Below the pieces are notes generated by a model. That model saw nothing but the letters and a program-made list of their open reading frames with translations. It was not told the DNA's origin and made no database searches. A DNA stretch of 64,000 bases from positions 99,709 to 163,708 of the forward strand of contig NZ_JYNN01000003.1 in assembly GCF_000934765.1 (NCBI RefSeq). Reading direction: 5' to 3'. Shown piece by piece: positions 20,682 through 31,305 of the stretch (positions are counted from its first letter, which is position 1; every line of letters begins with the position of its first letter). The DNA comes from Thiomicrospira microaerophila (GTDB lineage Bacteria; Pseudomonadota; Gammaproteobacteria; Thiomicrospirales; Thiomicrospiraceae). A program made the translations under genes and the position numbers.

Positions 20682-22631
20682 TTAATGCAACCTAGGTTCA
20701 GGCTCAGTCACATCCGACTGAGGCAGCTCACCCGACAAGTCATCCTCAACAAATGCTGACTCATCAACCGAACTCGCGGCATCATCAGGCTTTGTGCTTG
20801 GCTCTGTCCAATCCTTAGGTGCACCAGGCTCGCGCCCCTCCATGATATTTTTAATTTGTTCTGCATCAATTGTTTCGTACTGCATCAAGGCTTCCGCCAT
20901 GATTTCCAATTTATCCTTGTGTGTGGTTAGAATATCTGTTGAACGCTTATAGTTATCATCAATAAGCTTTCGCACCTCACTATCAATTAACTTTGCTGTT
21001 TCGCCTGATACCGACGACAACTTTGAGCTACTCCCCAAGAAAGTTTGCTCTTCTTCTTCATATAATAAAGGCCCAAGCTTTTCTGACAAGCCCCACTTCA
21101 TAACCATGCTGCGCGCCAGCTTGGTTGCACGCTCAATGTCATTACTTGCGCCTGTTGTTACTGAATCGGCACCAAAAATCATTTCTTCCGCTATACGACC
21201 GCCATACAGGCTAGACAACTGACTCTCTAGTTTTCGCTTACTATAGCTCCAAGAGTCTTCAACAGGTAAATACATGGTAACGCCCAATGCACGACCACGC
21301 GGAATAATACTCACCTTGTAAACAGGATCATGCTCTGGCACAAGATAACCTACAATTGCATGTCCAGCTTCATGATAAGCCGTCAAACGTTTTTCCGCCT
21401 CACTCATCACCATACTCTTACGCTCTACGCCCATTAGAATTTTATCTTTGGCACGCTCGAAGTGGTTTTGCGTTACCATGCGCTCACCCAAGCGGGCCGC
21501 AAATAATGCTGCTTCATTGACAAGATTCGCTAAATCAGCACCCGAAAAACCTGGCGTTCCTCGCGCAATTAAAGCCGGCTTTACATCCTCTGCTACTGGC
21601 ACTTTACGCATATGCACCTTAAGAATTTGCTCACGGCCACGCACATCCGGTAAGCCAACCGTCACTTGTCGGTCAAAGCGACCAGGACGCAATAAAGCTG
21701 GGTCCAATACGTCTGGACGGTTAGTGGCCGCAATAACAATAATACCCTCATTGCCTTCAAATCCATCCATTTCTACCAGCATTTGGTTTAACGTTTGTTC
21801 ACGCTCATCATTACCGCCGCCCATACCCGCGCCACGACTGCGACCGACAGCATCGATTTCATCAATAAAAATAATACATGGCGCATGGGCTTTAGCCTGC
21901 TCAAACATATCACGAACACGCGAGGCACCGACACCAACAAACATCTCCACAAAGTCCGAACCCGAAATAGTAAAGAAAGGTACTTTAGCCTCGCCTGCGA
22001 TAGCCTTAGCTAATAAAGTTTTACCGGTACCAGGCGGTCCCACCATCAGCACACCACGAGGAATTTTCCCACCCAAATTTTGATACTTTTCGGGATCTCG
22101 TAAAAAGTCGACTAACTCAGATACTTCTTCTTTGGCTTCATCGGCACCGGCTACATCATCAAAGTTAACCTTGACCTGATCTTCAGATAGCATTCGCGCT
22201 TTACTTTTACCAAATGACATGGGGCCACCCTTACCCCCCAAGCCGCCACCCATAGAACGCATAAAGAAAATCCAAATAGCAATCAGCAACAACATCGGAA
22301 ACCAAGAAATAAAAATCTGCATCAACAGGCCTTGTTTTTCTGGCGGCTGAGAACTGACCGTTACTCTGTTTTGCAATAAGTCACCCATTAACCCAGGATC
22401 ACCAGGATTATAGGTCGTAAAAGCTTCACCATTGGCGTAAACACCACGAATAGTTGCACCCTCAATATTCACACGACTAACCTGGCCCTCACGCACTTGG
22501 TCAATAAATTTCGAGTAATCAAGCCGACTCGAAGTTTGATAGTTTGAGGCACCAAAATGATTAAACAACGACATTAATACCAGCGCAACCGCGGCCCAAA
22601 TCAACATATTTTTTAACATATCGTTTTTCAT
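20682..22631 (-). CDS. ftsH: ATP-dependent zinc metalloprotease FtsH
   Basis: A membrane-anchored AAA protease that degrades misassembled membrane proteins and short-lived regulators. The protein has 649 residues. Two membrane helices lie near residues 7-24 and 106-124. The Walker A motif is GPPGTGKT at 198-205, Walker B is IIFIDEID near 253-260, and the second region of homology follows. The zinc site is HEAGH at 420-424. The C-terminal 40 residues are acidic and low in complexity. It follows rlmE as in E. coli. Confidence 0.97.
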   Translation of the reverse strand: MKNDMLKNMLIWAAVALVLMSLFNHFGASNYQTSSRLDYSKFIDQVREGQVSRVNIEGATIRGVYANGEAFTTYNPGDPGLMGDLLQNRVTVSSQPPEKQGLLMQIFISWFPMLLLIAIWIFFMRSMGGGLGGKGGPMSFGKSKARMLSEDQVKVNFDDVAGADEAKEEVSELVDFLRDPEKYQNLGGKIPRGVLMVGPPGTGKTLLAKAIAGEAKVPFFTISGSDFVEMFVGVGASRVRDMFEQAKAHAPCIIFIDEIDAVGRSRGAGMGGGNDEREQTLNQMLVEMDGFEGNEGIIVIAATNRPDVLDPALLRPGRFDRQVTVGLPDVRGREQILKVHMRKVPVAEDVKPALIARGTPGFSGADLANLVNEAALFAARLGERMVTQNHFERAKDKILMGVERKSMVMSEAEKRLTAYHEAGHAIVGYLVPEHDPVYKVSIIPRGRALGVTMYLPVEDSWSYSKRKLESQLSSLYGGRIAEEMIFGADSVTTGASNDIERATKLARSMVMKWGLSEKLGPLLYEEEEQTFLGSSSKLSSVSGETAKLIDSEVRKLIDDNYKRSTDILTTHKDKLEIMAEALMQYETIDAEQIKNIMEGREPGAPKDWTEPSTKPDDAASSVDESAFVEDDLSGELPQSDVTEPEPRLH

Positions 22632-22734
22632 TACCTTATTAAACTCCTGCAGCCCTAAGTTTTTTAAAATTCTTCTTCATTACGTGCGATTAATAATAAC
22701 ACGCTCAACGATACCACGCAAAATACTGCGCTCG

Positions 22735-23352
22735 CTATTTCTTGTTTATTCCTAATAGATAGATTTCCTTGCTTCTCGGTCTTGATGCTTTGGGTTTACG
22801 CGTCAACACTTTTGTGTACTTGGTTTTTAACTGCGCTAACAACGCCTCATAACCTTCACCCTGGAAAACCTTCATCAGCACATTACCACCTTGCTTTAAG
22901 ACCTGGTCGGCTAACGCTACCGTCAACTCAACTAAATACATGGCGCGAGGAATATCGACCGCTTTATTGCCGCTCATATTGGGTGCCATATCAGACATCA
23001 CTAAATCCACATCACGTCCAGCCAACGCATCAACTAACGCTTGATAAACATCATCATCACGAAAATCGCCTTGAATAAAACGCACACCCGCATAAGGCTC
23101 GACAGGCAAGATATCCAATGCAAACACCTCCCCCAGGTGCCCAACCTGATGCGCAGCCCACTGTGACCAACCACCGGGTGCCGCCCCCAAGTCAACGACC
23201 ACCATGCCAGACTTGAACAAATGGTCCTTTTCATCAAGCTCTTGCAATTTGTAAATAGCACGTGATCGCCACCCCTCTTTTTGCGCCTTAAGCACGTAAG
23301 GATCATCAAAATGCTCTTGCAACCAACGTGAACTTGACTTCGTTCTTGCCAT
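22735..23352 (-). CDS. rlmE: 23S rRNA 2'-O-methyltransferase (RrmJ/FtsJ)
   Basis: It methylates the 2'-oxygen of U2552 in 23S rRNA, a late step in 50S assembly. The protein has 205 residues. The SAM-binding loop is VVDLGAAPGGWSQWA, and the catalytic K-D-K-E tetrad fits RAIYKLQ, MSDMAP, VLMKVFQG and RSKEIYLLG. It lies upstream of ftsH and divergent from yhbY, the conserved arrangement. Confidence 0.96.
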   Translation of the reverse strand: MARTKSSSRWLQEHFDDPYVLKAQKEGWRSRAIYKLQELDEKDHLFKSGMVVVDLGAAPGGWSQWAAHQVGHLGEVFALDILPVEPYAGVRFIQGDFRDDDVYQALVDALAGRDVDLVMSDMAPNMSGNKAVDIPRAMYLVELTVALADQVLKQGGNVLMKVFQGEGYEALLAQLKTKYTKVLTRKPKASRPRSKEIYLLGINKK

Positions 23353-23436
23353 AAATTTAATTTACCTGAGGATTAATTCATCGAAAAGCGATGTTTTCCA
23401 TTAAAATAAAGGTTTTCAACATTGAGTGAGTTATTT

Positions 23437-23748
23437 ATGAAAACCAGCACCACCCTTTCCACCAACCAAAAGAAATATTTACGCGGCTTAGCTCATGGGC
23501 TAAATCCGATGATTATCATCGGCTCACAAGGCGTGACCGACAGTTTAATGGCTGAGCTTGAAAAAACACTCAATCACCACGAAATACTAAAAATCAAAAT
23601 TGCGGCAGGTGAACGTGAAGATCGCAAGGGGGTTATCGAACACATTACCAAGATTTCACGCGCACAACTCGTGCAAAGTGTAGGTAAAATGTTCGTAATC
23701 TACCGTGCCCGCGCTAAGGATCCGCAACTCGAACTGCCTAAAAACTAA
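23437..23748 (+). CDS. yhbY: Ribosome-assembly RNA-binding protein YhbY (CRM domain)
   Basis: A small CRM/YhbY-fold protein that binds pre-50S particles. The 103-residue product has the typical opening LSTNQKKYLRGLAHGLNP, then the GxxG-type loop IIIGSQGVTDSLMAELE and KIKIAAGEREDRKG. I chose the ATG at 23437; a GTG at 23422 is in frame but adds a non-conserved MSELF. It is divergent from rlmE and converges on metZ with only 10 bp between the stops. Confidence 0.92.
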   Translation: MKTSTTLSTNQKKYLRGLAHGLNPMIIIGSQGVTDSLMAELEKTLNHHEILKIKIAAGEREDRKGVIEHITKISRAQLVQSVGKMFVIYRARAKDPQLELPKN

Positions 23749-23758
23749 TTTTAACTAT

Positions 23759-24958
23759 CTAACCCGGATATTTAGCCGGGCTAAGCAACGCATTCAAGCC
23801 AGCTACCAAGTCGTTCTTAATATCCTCAACATCCTCCAACCCTACCGAAATCCTAATCAGGTTTTCAGTAATACCGGCTGCCTCACGCTCATTGGGTTCA
23901 ACGCGAGAGTGTGTTGTACTGGCAGGATGCGTTATACTGGTTTTAACATCACCCAAATTCGCGGTGATAGAGAGCATTTTTGTTGCATCAATCACTGACC
24001 AGGCCTGGTCACGCCCTCCTTTTACACGAAAGCTCAACAACGCACCCGCACCCTTTTGTTGACGCTGCGCCAAGGCGTATTGAGGATGGGAACCCAATCC
24101 TGGGTAAAACACACGCTCAACAGCAGGGTGCTGACTTAACCATTCCGCCAACAGCTGGGCACGCAGGGTATGCGCTTCCATACGTATCGCTAAGGTCTCT
24201 AACCCCTTGATAAACACCCAGGCATTGAACGGACTCATTGTGGGACCCGCCGTACGTATTACCCCGCGCACATCCTCACCCACAATCGACTGAGAACCCA
24301 CTATGGCCCCCCCCAAACAACGCCCTTGGCCGTCTAAAAACTTGGTGGCAGAGTGAATCACAATATCCGCACCCTGCTTTAACGGCTGCTGCAAAATCGG
24401 CGTACAAAAGCAATTATCAACAATCAGCAAAGCCTTTGCTTGGCTTGCCAATTGGCTTAAGCGCGCAATATCAGCCACTTCCGTTAATGGATTAGATGGC
24501 GTCTCCAGAAACAAGGCTTTTGTATTAGGCTGTATCGCCTCTGACCAAGCTTGGTAATCTGTTTGCGGGACAAAGCACACATCAATGCCAAACTTCTTTA
24601 AATAGTTATTAAATAAAACCTTCGTTGTACCAAATATACTCGCCGATGACACAATATGATCACCCGCGGAGAGCGTACCCATAAAGCAAGCTAAAATAGC
24701 AGCCATGCCTGAAGCTGTGGCGACACATGCCTCGCCCCCTTCCATGAGAGCCAGTTTATTTTCAAATGTTCGCACGGTTGGATTGGTAAATCTAGAGTAC
24801 ACATTACCCGGTTCTTCACCGCTAAAACGGTCAGCCGCTTGTTGGGCTGATTCATACACAAAACTTGAAGTTGGAAAAATTGCCTCGCTATTTTCTTGCT
24901 CATGTGTTCGGTCATAGCCAGCACGTATGGCTAAAGTTGCTAAAGTGTACGCTTCCAA
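23759..24958 (-). CDS. metZ: O-succinylhomoserine sulfhydrylase
   Basis: A PLP enzyme that makes homocysteine directly from an acylated homoserine and sulfide. The protein has 399 residues. The PLP lysine is K206 in HSATKFLDGQGRCLGG. The phosphate-binding YSRFTNPT and the ASGMAAI segment are present. Assignment to MetZ rather than MetB or cystathionine lyase rests on overall sequence and on the conserved purF-metZ linkage. It starts with TTG, supported by a strong GGAGG 6 nt upstream. It contains one exact palindrome copy and one altered but still palindromic copy (24552-24563). Confidence 0.88.
   Translation of the reverse strand: MEAYTLATLAIRAGYDRTHEQENSEAIFPTSSFVYESAQQAADRFSGEEPGNVYSRFTNPTVRTFENKLALMEGGEACVATASGMAAILACFMGTLSAGDHIVSSASIFGTTKVLFNNYLKKFGIDVCFVPQTDYQAWSEAIQPNTKALFLETPSNPLTEVADIARLSQLASQAKALLIVDNCFCTPILQQPLKQGADIVIHSATKFLDGQGRCLGGAIVGSQSIVGEDVRGVIRTAGPTMSPFNAWVFIKGLETLAIRMEAHTLRAQLLAEWLSQHPAVERVFYPGLGSHPQYALAQRQQKGAGALLSFRVKGGRDQAWSVIDATKMLSITANLGDVKTSITHPASTTHSRVEPNEREAAGITENLIRISVGLEDVEDIKNDLVAGLNALLSPAKYPG
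23760..23784. terminator. Hairpin at the yhbY/metZ convergent junction
   Basis: TAACCCGGATATTT is followed closely by CCGGGCTAA, giving a 7-bp stem with one G-U pair. The same two segments recur at 61935-61966, so this may be a copy of a small repeat that overlaps the last metZ codons. Confidence 0.4.
23996..24011. repeat. CCAGGCCTGG palindrome (copy 4, in metZ)
   Basis: The 16-bp perfect palindrome TGACCAGGCCTGGTCA lies inside metZ, read as Asp-Gln-Ala-Trp-Ser. Its flanks match the core of the large intergenic palindrome at 39019. Confidence 0.9.
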
Positions 24959-24967
24959 AACCGCCTC

Positions 24968-26491
24968 CTAGTCCGCATTATTATTATGCAAACCCACTAC
25001 TTCAGGTGCGGCATTTTTATGATTTGCTTTATTTGTGTCATTTCTTAAATGCGCAATAGCTTCCAGATACTCTTGCGTAATATCTCCAGTAACATATTCA
25101 CCACTAAAACAAGATGTGTCAAAACAGCTAATATGCTCAGTACCGGCACCGACCGCATCAATCAAATCATCTAAATCCTGATAAATAAGCTTATCTGCAC
25201 CTATATAAGCCGCAACCTCATCTACTGTTCGATTATTGGCAACCAGTTCACTTGCCGCAGGCATATCAATACCATAAACATAAGGATACCTGACGGGTGG
25301 CGCAGCTGAAGCAAAATAAACCTTGTTTGCACCCGCATCCCGAGCCATTTGAACGATTTCGCCCGAGGTGGTACCTCTAACAATCGAATCATCAACCAAC
25401 AGCACATTTTTACCCTCAAATTCAAGATCGATCGCATTCAATTTTTGGCGAACGGATTTTTTGCGCTGCTGTTGGCCGGGCATAATAAAGGTACGACCAA
25501 TATATCGGTTTTTAATAAAACCTTCACGATAAGGTTTATTAAGCATAGCCGCAAGCTGTAAAGCAGATGTACGACTGGTATCTGGAATCGGAATGACCAC
25601 ATCAATATCATGATCTTGCCAGTCTCGCTGAATTTTTTCAGCCATTTTTTCACCCATTCTAAGACGCGCTTTATAAACCGAAATATTATCGATCATCGAA
25701 TCGGGTCTAGCGAAATAAACAAACTCAAAAATACAAGGGCTATAGCGTGGGTTATCATGGCACTGCTTAAAGAATATCTCACCACTTTGCTTAACCACCA
25801 CCGCTTCACCCGGTGCGAGATCACGATAATGCTCAAAACCTAAACCATCTAACGCGACACTTTCTGAAGCCACCATATAGTCAATCCCTTTCGCCGTTTC
25901 ACGCTTACCGACAATAATCGGGCGCAAGGCAAAAGGGTCACGAAACGCAAACAAGCCGACACCAGAAACCAGTCCTACTGCAGCGTACCCACCCTTAACG
26001 CGTTGATGCACACGACTGATCGCACTAAACACATCATCCTGATCAACAAACAACTTCTGTTTTTGCATCATTTCATGCGCAAACACATTTAATAAAACTT
26101 CTGAATCTGAATTGGTATTGAGGTGACGCTGATCTTGCTGGTAAATTTCTTTACTTAACTGATCTGCATTGGTTAGATTACCATTATGGCCCATTACAAT
26201 GCCATAAGGTGAATTAACATAAAAAGGTTGCGCTTCTGAACTCGATGATGAGCCTGCCGTTGGATAGCGCACATGGCCTATCCCTATTGAACCATGCAAA
26301 TCTCGCATATGACGTGTACGGAACACATCCTTAACTAAACCATTTTCTTTACGTTGATAAAAGCGACCTTGCTCATAGGTTACGATCCCTGCTGCATCTT
26401 GTCCCCGATGCTGAAGAATGGTTAATCCATCATAAAGCGCCTGATTTACAGATTCGCCACTCGCTGAAACGATACCGACTATGCCACACAT
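24968..26491 (-). CDS. purF: Amidophosphoribosyltransferase
   Basis: The first committed enzyme of purine synthesis; it makes phosphoribosylamine from PRPP and glutamine. The protein has 507 residues. The N-terminal nucleophile is C2 in MCGIVGIV. Glutaminase residues lie in RYPTAGSSS and GHNGNLTN. The PRPP loop is VLLVDDSIVRGTTSGEIV. It lies upstream of metZ with 9 bp between. In many gammaproteobacteria cvpA immediately precedes purF, but here the 125 bp upstream carries no such gene. Confidence 0.97.
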   Translation of the reverse strand: MCGIVGIVSASGESVNQALYDGLTILQHRGQDAAGIVTYEQGRFYQRKENGLVKDVFRTRHMRDLHGSIGIGHVRYPTAGSSSSSEAQPFYVNSPYGIVMGHNGNLTNADQLSKEIYQQDQRHLNTNSDSEVLLNVFAHEMMQKQKLFVDQDDVFSAISRVHQRVKGGYAAVGLVSGVGLFAFRDPFALRPIIVGKRETAKGIDYMVASESVALDGLGFEHYRDLAPGEAVVVKQSGEIFFKQCHDNPRYSPCIFEFVYFARPDSMIDNISVYKARLRMGEKMAEKIQRDWQDHDIDVVIPIPDTSRTSALQLAAMLNKPYREGFIKNRYIGRTFIMPGQQQRKKSVRQKLNAIDLEFEGKNVLLVDDSIVRGTTSGEIVQMARDAGANKVYFASAAPPVRYPYVYGIDMPAASELVANNRTVDEVAAYIGADKLIYQDLDDLIDAVGAGTEHISCFDTSCFSGEYVTGDITQEYLEAIAHLRNDTNKANHKNAAPEVVGLHNNNAD

Positions 26492-26551
26492 GTTGAATAC
26501 TCACTCAATGAATTTAAAAAACTGAACCGCTAAAATCTAAACGGGTCGTAT

Positions 26552-26557
26552 ATTATA
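26552..26557 (-). promoter_or_regulatory. Possible purF promoter (-10)
   Basis: TATAAT on the minus strand lies about 60 bp before purF. No clear -35 is seen at the right distance, so this rests on the -10 and its position alone. Confidence 0.35.
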
Positions 26558-26616
26558 ACGAACAAACTTAATAATAGGCGACGATTGACACCTTACCAAT
26601 AAGTAAAAGAGACTTA

Positions 26617-27132
26617 TTACTGGGTAACTTTAACTATCACAGAATCAATGTTAAACTCGGCATCAAGCGCTTTCTTGGCTTCAAGTGCTTCATTTAAATG
26701 ATTAAAAGGTCCAATCCTTACCGAATAGATACGTCTATCCTGTGTTGAAAAATCGCCAATTGTGGCCTGATAACGATTGGCTAGCTGATCCACCAACCGA
26801 CTTGCCGACTGAGTATTACTATAAGAAGCTAACCTGACCCACCACTGCCCTAAAGGCTCGACCGATTTGGCTGGAGCTTCTATATGCGGCGTCACAGAGG
26901 ACACAGTCGGCATTGACTTGTCTGGTGCAGGCACAGAGGACGTGTCAGCCGTCAGCTTAGCTGGCAAAAAAGCGTCAGGTAAGTTAGCGCTTTGCGCTAC
27001 AGACTCAATCGTAAACAAATTTTGTTTTTGTACATAATCCACAGGACTGCCATACCAACTGGGCACAATAATAACCAGCAAACCCAACCAAACTATTGCG
27101 CCAGTCATGCGATATTTGGTGAGCTCATCCAT
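26617..27132 (-). CDS. SPOR-domain cell-envelope protein (DedD-like)
   Basis: This is probably a septal-peptidoglycan-binding protein. From the ATG at 27132 it has 171 residues: a short cytoplasmic N-terminus (MDELTKYRMTG), one membrane helix near 11-29, a Pro/Ser/Thr-rich periplasmic linker to about 95, and a C-terminal SPOR domain (WWVRLASYSNTQSASRLVDQ onward to VIVKVTQ). The longer frame from 27174 overlaps folC by 50 bp; the chosen start overlaps it by 8 bp. folC-SPOR-cvpA-purF is the usual order, but cvpA is missing here. Confidence 0.85.
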   Translation of the reverse strand: MDELTKYRMTGAIVWLGLLVIIVPSWYGSPVDYVQKQNLFTIESVAQSANLPDAFLPAKLTADTSSVPAPDKSMPTVSSVTPHIEAPAKSVEPLGQWWVRLASYSNTQSASRLVDQLANRYQATIGDFSTQDRRIYSVRIGPFNHLNEALEAKKALDAEFNIDSVIVKVTQ

Positions 27133-28381
27133 CCAACTCACCCAATGCTTGTGAGATCGTGATAAACGAACCATACACCACCACTTGTGCGACAGCTAGG
27201 CTTTGCGCAAAGGCAATCGCAGCTTTCATTTGATGAAAGCTATCAATCTGCTGCTCTGGGATACCTGCCTGATGACAGATCTCGTTTAACACCGCCAAGG
27301 GTGTCGCGCGAGGGACCGCTAAATCGACCAGTATCCAGTGGTCGATGTGCGACTGCATCACCTTAATCATCGGCACTAAATCCTTATCGGCCAGACCCGC
27401 AAAAATCGCTAAACGTCTTGTGCGGGGTTGTTGCTCGATAAATTGCGCCAAAACACAAACAGACTGTGGGTTATGTGCCACATCGAACAGCCAGGCCTGG
27501 TTACCTAACGACATAGACTGTAAACGTCCAGGATGATGCAAACTCACCAACCCCTTACGCAAGCTAGCTTCTGTTAGCGCAACACCGGCAACCAATAGCA
27601 AGCAAACCACTCCCGCGGCGTTTTGACACTGAAAATCGCCCAATAATGCTGGCTTCGGCAACACCCATTGGATCTCTCCACAAGTAAACTGCCACTCTGT
27701 CGACAAAATTTTATAACAATAGGCCTGGTTGATTAAACGCAAATCCACGCCAAGGTTTCGCGCATGATTAACCAAAGACACAGGTGGATAAGGATCCGAA
27801 CACACCGCCAAACGGTGAGGGCGCATAACCCCCGCCTTCTCAAAACCTATCGCCTCTCGATCGGTACCTAACCAATCTGCATGATCTATATCTATCGACG
27901 TGATCAAACAGGCATCCGCATCAACGATATTGACCGCATCTAAGCGCCCCCCCAAACCTACCTCAAGCACAACATAGTCCAAATCCGCTTGATTAAAAAC
28001 AATCAACGCCGCAAGCGTGGCAAATTCAAAATAAGTTAACGTACATTGCGCGCTTGCCTGTTCGATCGCTTCGAAGGCTTGAATAATTTGAGTGTCACTC
28101 ACATCGGCGCCATTGAGCTGTATACGCTCATTAAAACGTAAAATATGCGGCGATGTATAACTCCCTACACGATAACCTGACGCCAATAAAATAGACTGCA
28201 ACATGGCGACTGAAGATCCCTTACCATTCGTACCGGCGACAGTAATTACAAACGGTGCCGGGCGCAAAACACCCAGTCGCTCTCCAACCGCACGAACACG
28301 ATCTAAACCTAAATCTATTTCCTTGCTATGTAAATGAGACAGCTTATCAAGCCATCCTTCGAGGGTTAAAGACTCAGACAT
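27125..28381 (-). CDS. folC: Folylpolyglutamate / dihydrofolate synthase
   Basis: It adds glutamate to dihydropteroate and to folates. It has the Mur-ligase-type ATP loop VAGTNGKGSSVAML, then LEVGLGGRLDAVN with the metal-binding glutamate, and DVAHNPQSV near the linker. Starting at ATG 28381 (MSESLTLEGWLDK) the product has 418 residues; the frame also allows a TTG two codons earlier. It follows accD directly. A palindrome copy in the gene encodes NQAWL. Confidence 0.95.
   Translation of the reverse strand: MSESLTLEGWLDKLSHLHSKEIDLGLDRVRAVGERLGVLRPAPFVITVAGTNGKGSSVAMLQSILLASGYRVGSYTSPHILRFNERIQLNGADVSDTQIIQAFEAIEQASAQCTLTYFEFATLAALIVFNQADLDYVVLEVGLGGRLDAVNIVDADACLITSIDIDHADWLGTDREAIGFEKAGVMRPHRLAVCSDPYPPVSLVNHARNLGVDLRLINQAYCYKILSTEWQFTCGEIQWVLPKPALLGDFQCQNAAGVVCLLLVAGVALTEASLRKGLVSLHHPGRLQSMSLGNQAWLFDVAHNPQSVCVLAQFIEQQPRTRRLAIFAGLADKDLVPMIKVMQSHIDHWILVDLAVPRATPLAVLNEICHQAGIPEQQIDSFHQMKAAIAFAQSLAVAQVVVYGSFITISQALGELDG
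27491..27500. repeat. CCAGGCCTGG palindrome (copy 5, in folC)
   Basis: The 10-bp core lies inside folC and is read as Asn-Gln-Ala-Trp-Leu. A partial copy, AGGCCTGGTT, follows at 27721-27730 in the same gene. Confidence 0.85.
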
Positions 28382-28387
28382 GATCAA

Positions 28388-29236
28388 TCATTGCTTTAAT
28401 AAAATTCGACAAATCGAAGCCAGTTCTTTGGCCATATGATGACGGTGAATAATACGATCTATTGCACCATGCTCCAGTAAAAACTCACTACGCTGAAAGC
28501 CTTCAGGCAACTTCTCGCGCACCGTTTGCTCGATGACACGCGGCCCAGCAAAGCCAATCAACGCCTTAGGCTCCGCGACATTTAAATCACCTAGCATCGC
28601 AAAACTTGCCGACACGCCCCCCATTGTAGGATCCGTCAAGACAGAAATATAAGGTAACCCCTGCGCACGCAAACGCCCTAATGCAGCACTCGTTTTTGCC
28701 ATTTGCATCAAAGAGAACATCGCCTCTTGCATGCGCGCACCGCCACTAGCAGAAAAACAAATTAATGGGCAACGTCGCTCAATAGCCTCATTCACCGCAC
28801 GTACAAACTTCTCACCGACCACAGACCCCATTGAACCGCCCATGAACTGAAACTCAAATGCAGCGGCCACCACTTCTAACCCTTGAATCTTGCCGACCTG
28901 CACGACTAAAGCATCTTTTTCACCCGTCGTTTTTTGGGCAATAGAAATACGATCCTTGTACTTCTTTTGATCCTTGAACTTAAGTACATCCACCGGTGAA
29001 ACACCCGCCGCGACCTCCACACCCGTGCCTTCATCAAAAAAAGCATCTAAACGACGACGTGCCGTTAAACGCATGTGATGATCACACTTTGGACACACAT
29101 CTTGATTTCGGTTCACCTCCGAACGGTACAGCACACTTTCACATTTAGGGCATTTAATCCACAACCCTTCCGGTACATTTTTTTTGCGCTCCGTTACCTG
29201 CTTAATGCTTGGCAATATTTTTTCAAACCAACTCAT
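28388..29236 (-). CDS. accD: Acetyl-CoA carboxylase carboxyltransferase subunit beta
   Basis: Half of the carboxyltransferase that makes malonyl-CoA for fatty-acid synthesis. The 282-residue protein has an N-terminal zinc ribbon with C29, C32, C48 and C51. The crotonase-like core includes [19 protein letters not shown] and [17 protein letters not shown]. Its partner accA is not in this window. The start touches the trpA stop (1-nt overlap), the usual trpBA-accD-folC arrangement. Confidence 0.97.
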   Translation of the reverse strand: MSWFEKILPSIKQVTERKKNVPEGLWIKCPKCESVLYRSEVNRNQDVCPKCDHHMRLTARRRLDAFFDEGTGVEVAAGVSPVDVLKFKDQKKYKDRISIAQKTTGEKDALVVQVGKIQGLEVVAAAFEFQFMGGSMGSVVGEKFVRAVNEAIERRCPLICFSASGGARMQEAMFSLMQMAKTSAALGRLRAQGLPYISVLTDPTMGGVSASFAMLGDLNVAEPKALIGFAGPRVIEQTVREKLPEGFQRSEFLLEHGAIDRIIHRHHMAKELASICRILLKQ

Positions 29237-30069
29237 TATTCCTCCCCTTGATCCGCGCGCGCTATCGCTTGTTTGAATACCTGCATTTGATCGGCTAATG
29301 CCGACTTTAACGCCTGCTCGTCAGTTTGATACGTATCCACTAAACTGACCAATGCCGAACCAATAATCACCGCATCACCCAACTTAGCCATGCTATAGGC
29401 TGATGCCGCATCACGAATACCAAAGCCGATTCCAACTGGTAAATTCACCTTTTTCTTAAGCGTATCCACATGTGTAGCGACATCAGCCGCAATCGCGGTT
29501 CCCTTACCAGTCACACCTTTAAGAGAGACATAGTATACAAAACCACTGCCTAACTGATTAACGGCATCCAATCTCGATTCTGGGGTAGTTGGCGAAACCA
29601 AAAAAATACGCTCTAAACAATGCGCCTGCAAAGATTGCGCATAACCATCCGATTCTTCTGGTGGCATATCGACTGTCAGCACCCCATCCACACCCGCCGC
29701 TTGCGCTTGCTGGGCAAACGACTCAAACCCCATCGCCTCAACAGGATTTAAATACCCCATTAAAATCACAGGTGTATCAGTATCGGTTTTCCTAAACGCG
29801 CTCACCATAGCCAACACTTGCTTTAAGCTCACATGATAGGCCAAAGCGCGCTCTACCGCTTTTTGGATAACAGGACCATCGGCCATCGGGTCGGAAAAAG
29901 GCACGCCCAACTCAATTAAATCCGCACCCTGCGTCACTAAAAGTTGCATTAACTCGACCGTTAAATCTGGGTGCGGGTCACCGGCCGTAATATAAGGAAT
30001 TAACGCCGTTTTATTTTGCTGTTTTAACTCTGTTAAACGCTGAGCAATGCGATTACTTGATCCACTCAT
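29236..30069 (-). CDS. trpA: Tryptophan synthase alpha chain
   Basis: It cleaves indole-3-glycerol phosphate and channels indole to TrpB. The 277-residue TIM barrel has the catalytic acids E53 and D64 in [15 protein letters not shown]. The phosphate-binding segments are [10 protein letters not shown] and VIIGSALV. It shares one base with trpB upstream and one with accD downstream, so the three are tightly coupled. Confidence 0.97.
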   Translation of the reverse strand: MSGSSNRIAQRLTELKQQNKTALIPYITAGDPHPDLTVELMQLLVTQGADLIELGVPFSDPMADGPVIQKAVERALAYHVSLKQVLAMVSAFRKTDTDTPVILMGYLNPVEAMGFESFAQQAQAAGVDGVLTVDMPPEESDGYAQSLQAHCLERIFLVSPTTPESRLDAVNQLGSGFVYYVSLKGVTGKGTAIAADVATHVDTLKKKVNLPVGIGFGIRDAASAYSMAKLGDAVIIGSALVSLVDTYQTDEQALKSALADQMQVFKQAIARADQGEE

Positions 30070-31274
30070 TAGAATTCAAACCCTTCAATTTTAGCAATCG
30101 TATTCATATCTTTATCACCACGGCCTGACAAATTGACAATAATCGTTTGGTCTTTTGTCATCGTTGGCGCAAGCTTGCTTATATAGGCTAAAGCATGGCT
30201 GGTTTCCAAAGCAGGAATAATACCCTCAAGCTGCGTTAAATCTCGCCAGCCTTGCATCGCTTCATCGTCATTAATCGCCACAAATTCCGCACGCCCGATG
30301 TCTTTCAACCAGGCCAGCTCAGGCCCAACACCAGGATAATCTAGCCCGGCTGAAATAGAGTGCGTACCCATAATTTGACCATGTTCATCCTGCATCAAAT
30401 AGGTACGGTTACCATGAAGCACACCCGGCTTACCTTTGCACAAAGGGGCGGCGTGCTCACCGGTTTCAAGGCCGTGACCGCCAGCCTCTACACCAATAAT
30501 ACGCACCGATTCATCAGGCAAAAACGCGTGAAACAATCCCATGGCATTCGACCCACCACCCACACAGGCGATGACCACATCAGGTAATCGCCCTTCTTTT
30601 TCTAAGTGTTGCTGCCTCGCCTCACAACCGATAATCGATTGAAAGTCACGAACAATCATCGGATAAGGGTGTGGACCTGCGACCGTACCTATAATGTAAA
30701 ACGTATCATCCACATTTGTGACCCAGTCTCGCATCGCTTCATTTAATGCGTCTTTTAAGGTACGCGTACCTGACTCTACCGCAACAACTCGCGCACCCAA
30801 CATTTTCATGCGGGCGACATTCGGTGCCTGGCGCACGACATCATCCGCCCCCATGTATACCACGCACTCCAACCCTAGACGCGCTGCCACCGTGGCACTT
30901 GCAACACCATGCTGCCCTGCGCCTGTTTCAGCGATAATCCGTGTTTTACCAAGATGCTTAGCCAACAAAGCCTGCCCAATCGTATTATTGATTTTATGTG
31001 CACCGGTATGATTAAGGTCTTCGCGCTTTAAATAGATTTTGGCACCCCCCAAACGCTCGCTCCAACGCTTAGCGTAATAAAGTGGAGATGGACGGCCTAC
31101 ATAATCTTGATAATCGGCGGTTAGTTCTTTAAGAAAATCAGGATCATGCTTTAAAGCTTGATACTGTTGCTTAAGCTCTTCCAAAGGGGCCATTAAGGTT
31201 TCAGGTGCAAACACACCACCATAGGGACCAAAGTGCCCCTTGTCATCGGGAAACTGTGCAAAATCTATCGTCAT
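30069..31274 (-). CDS. trpB: Tryptophan synthase beta chain
   Basis: A PLP enzyme that joins indole and serine to give tryptophan. The protein has 401 residues. The PLP lysine is K94 in [11 protein letters not shown]. The serine-phosphate loop is GGGSNAMG, and LSGRGDKD closes the C-terminal region. trpF lies 31 bp upstream. The trpE, G, D and C genes are elsewhere, as in pseudomonads. Confidence 0.97.
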   Translation of the reverse strand: MTIDFAQFPDDKGHFGPYGGVFAPETLMAPLEELKQQYQALKHDPDFLKELTADYQDYVGRPSPLYYAKRWSERLGGAKIYLKREDLNHTGAHKINNTIGQALLAKHLGKTRIIAETGAGQHGVASATVAARLGLECVVYMGADDVVRQAPNVARMKMLGARVVAVESGTRTLKDALNEAMRDWVTNVDDTFYIIGTVAGPHPYPMIVRDFQSIIGCEARQQHLEKEGRLPDVVIACVGGGSNAMGLFHAFLPDESVRIIGVEAGGHGLETGEHAAPLCKGKPGVLHGNRTYLMQDEHGQIMGTHSISAGLDYPGVGPELAWLKDIGRAEFVAINDDEAMQGWRDLTQLEGIIPALETSHALAYISKLAPTMTKDQTIIVNLSGRGDKDMNTIAKIEGFEF

Positions 31275-31305
31275 TGAATTCTCTCACCATCCTACACACA
31301 AATCG

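Noticed and set aside
21448..22083. 211-codon frame on the plus strand opposite ftsH
   Set aside because: It is antisense to the highly conserved AAA domain and is rich in Ser, Arg and Pro, as expected for the shadow of a GC-biased gene.
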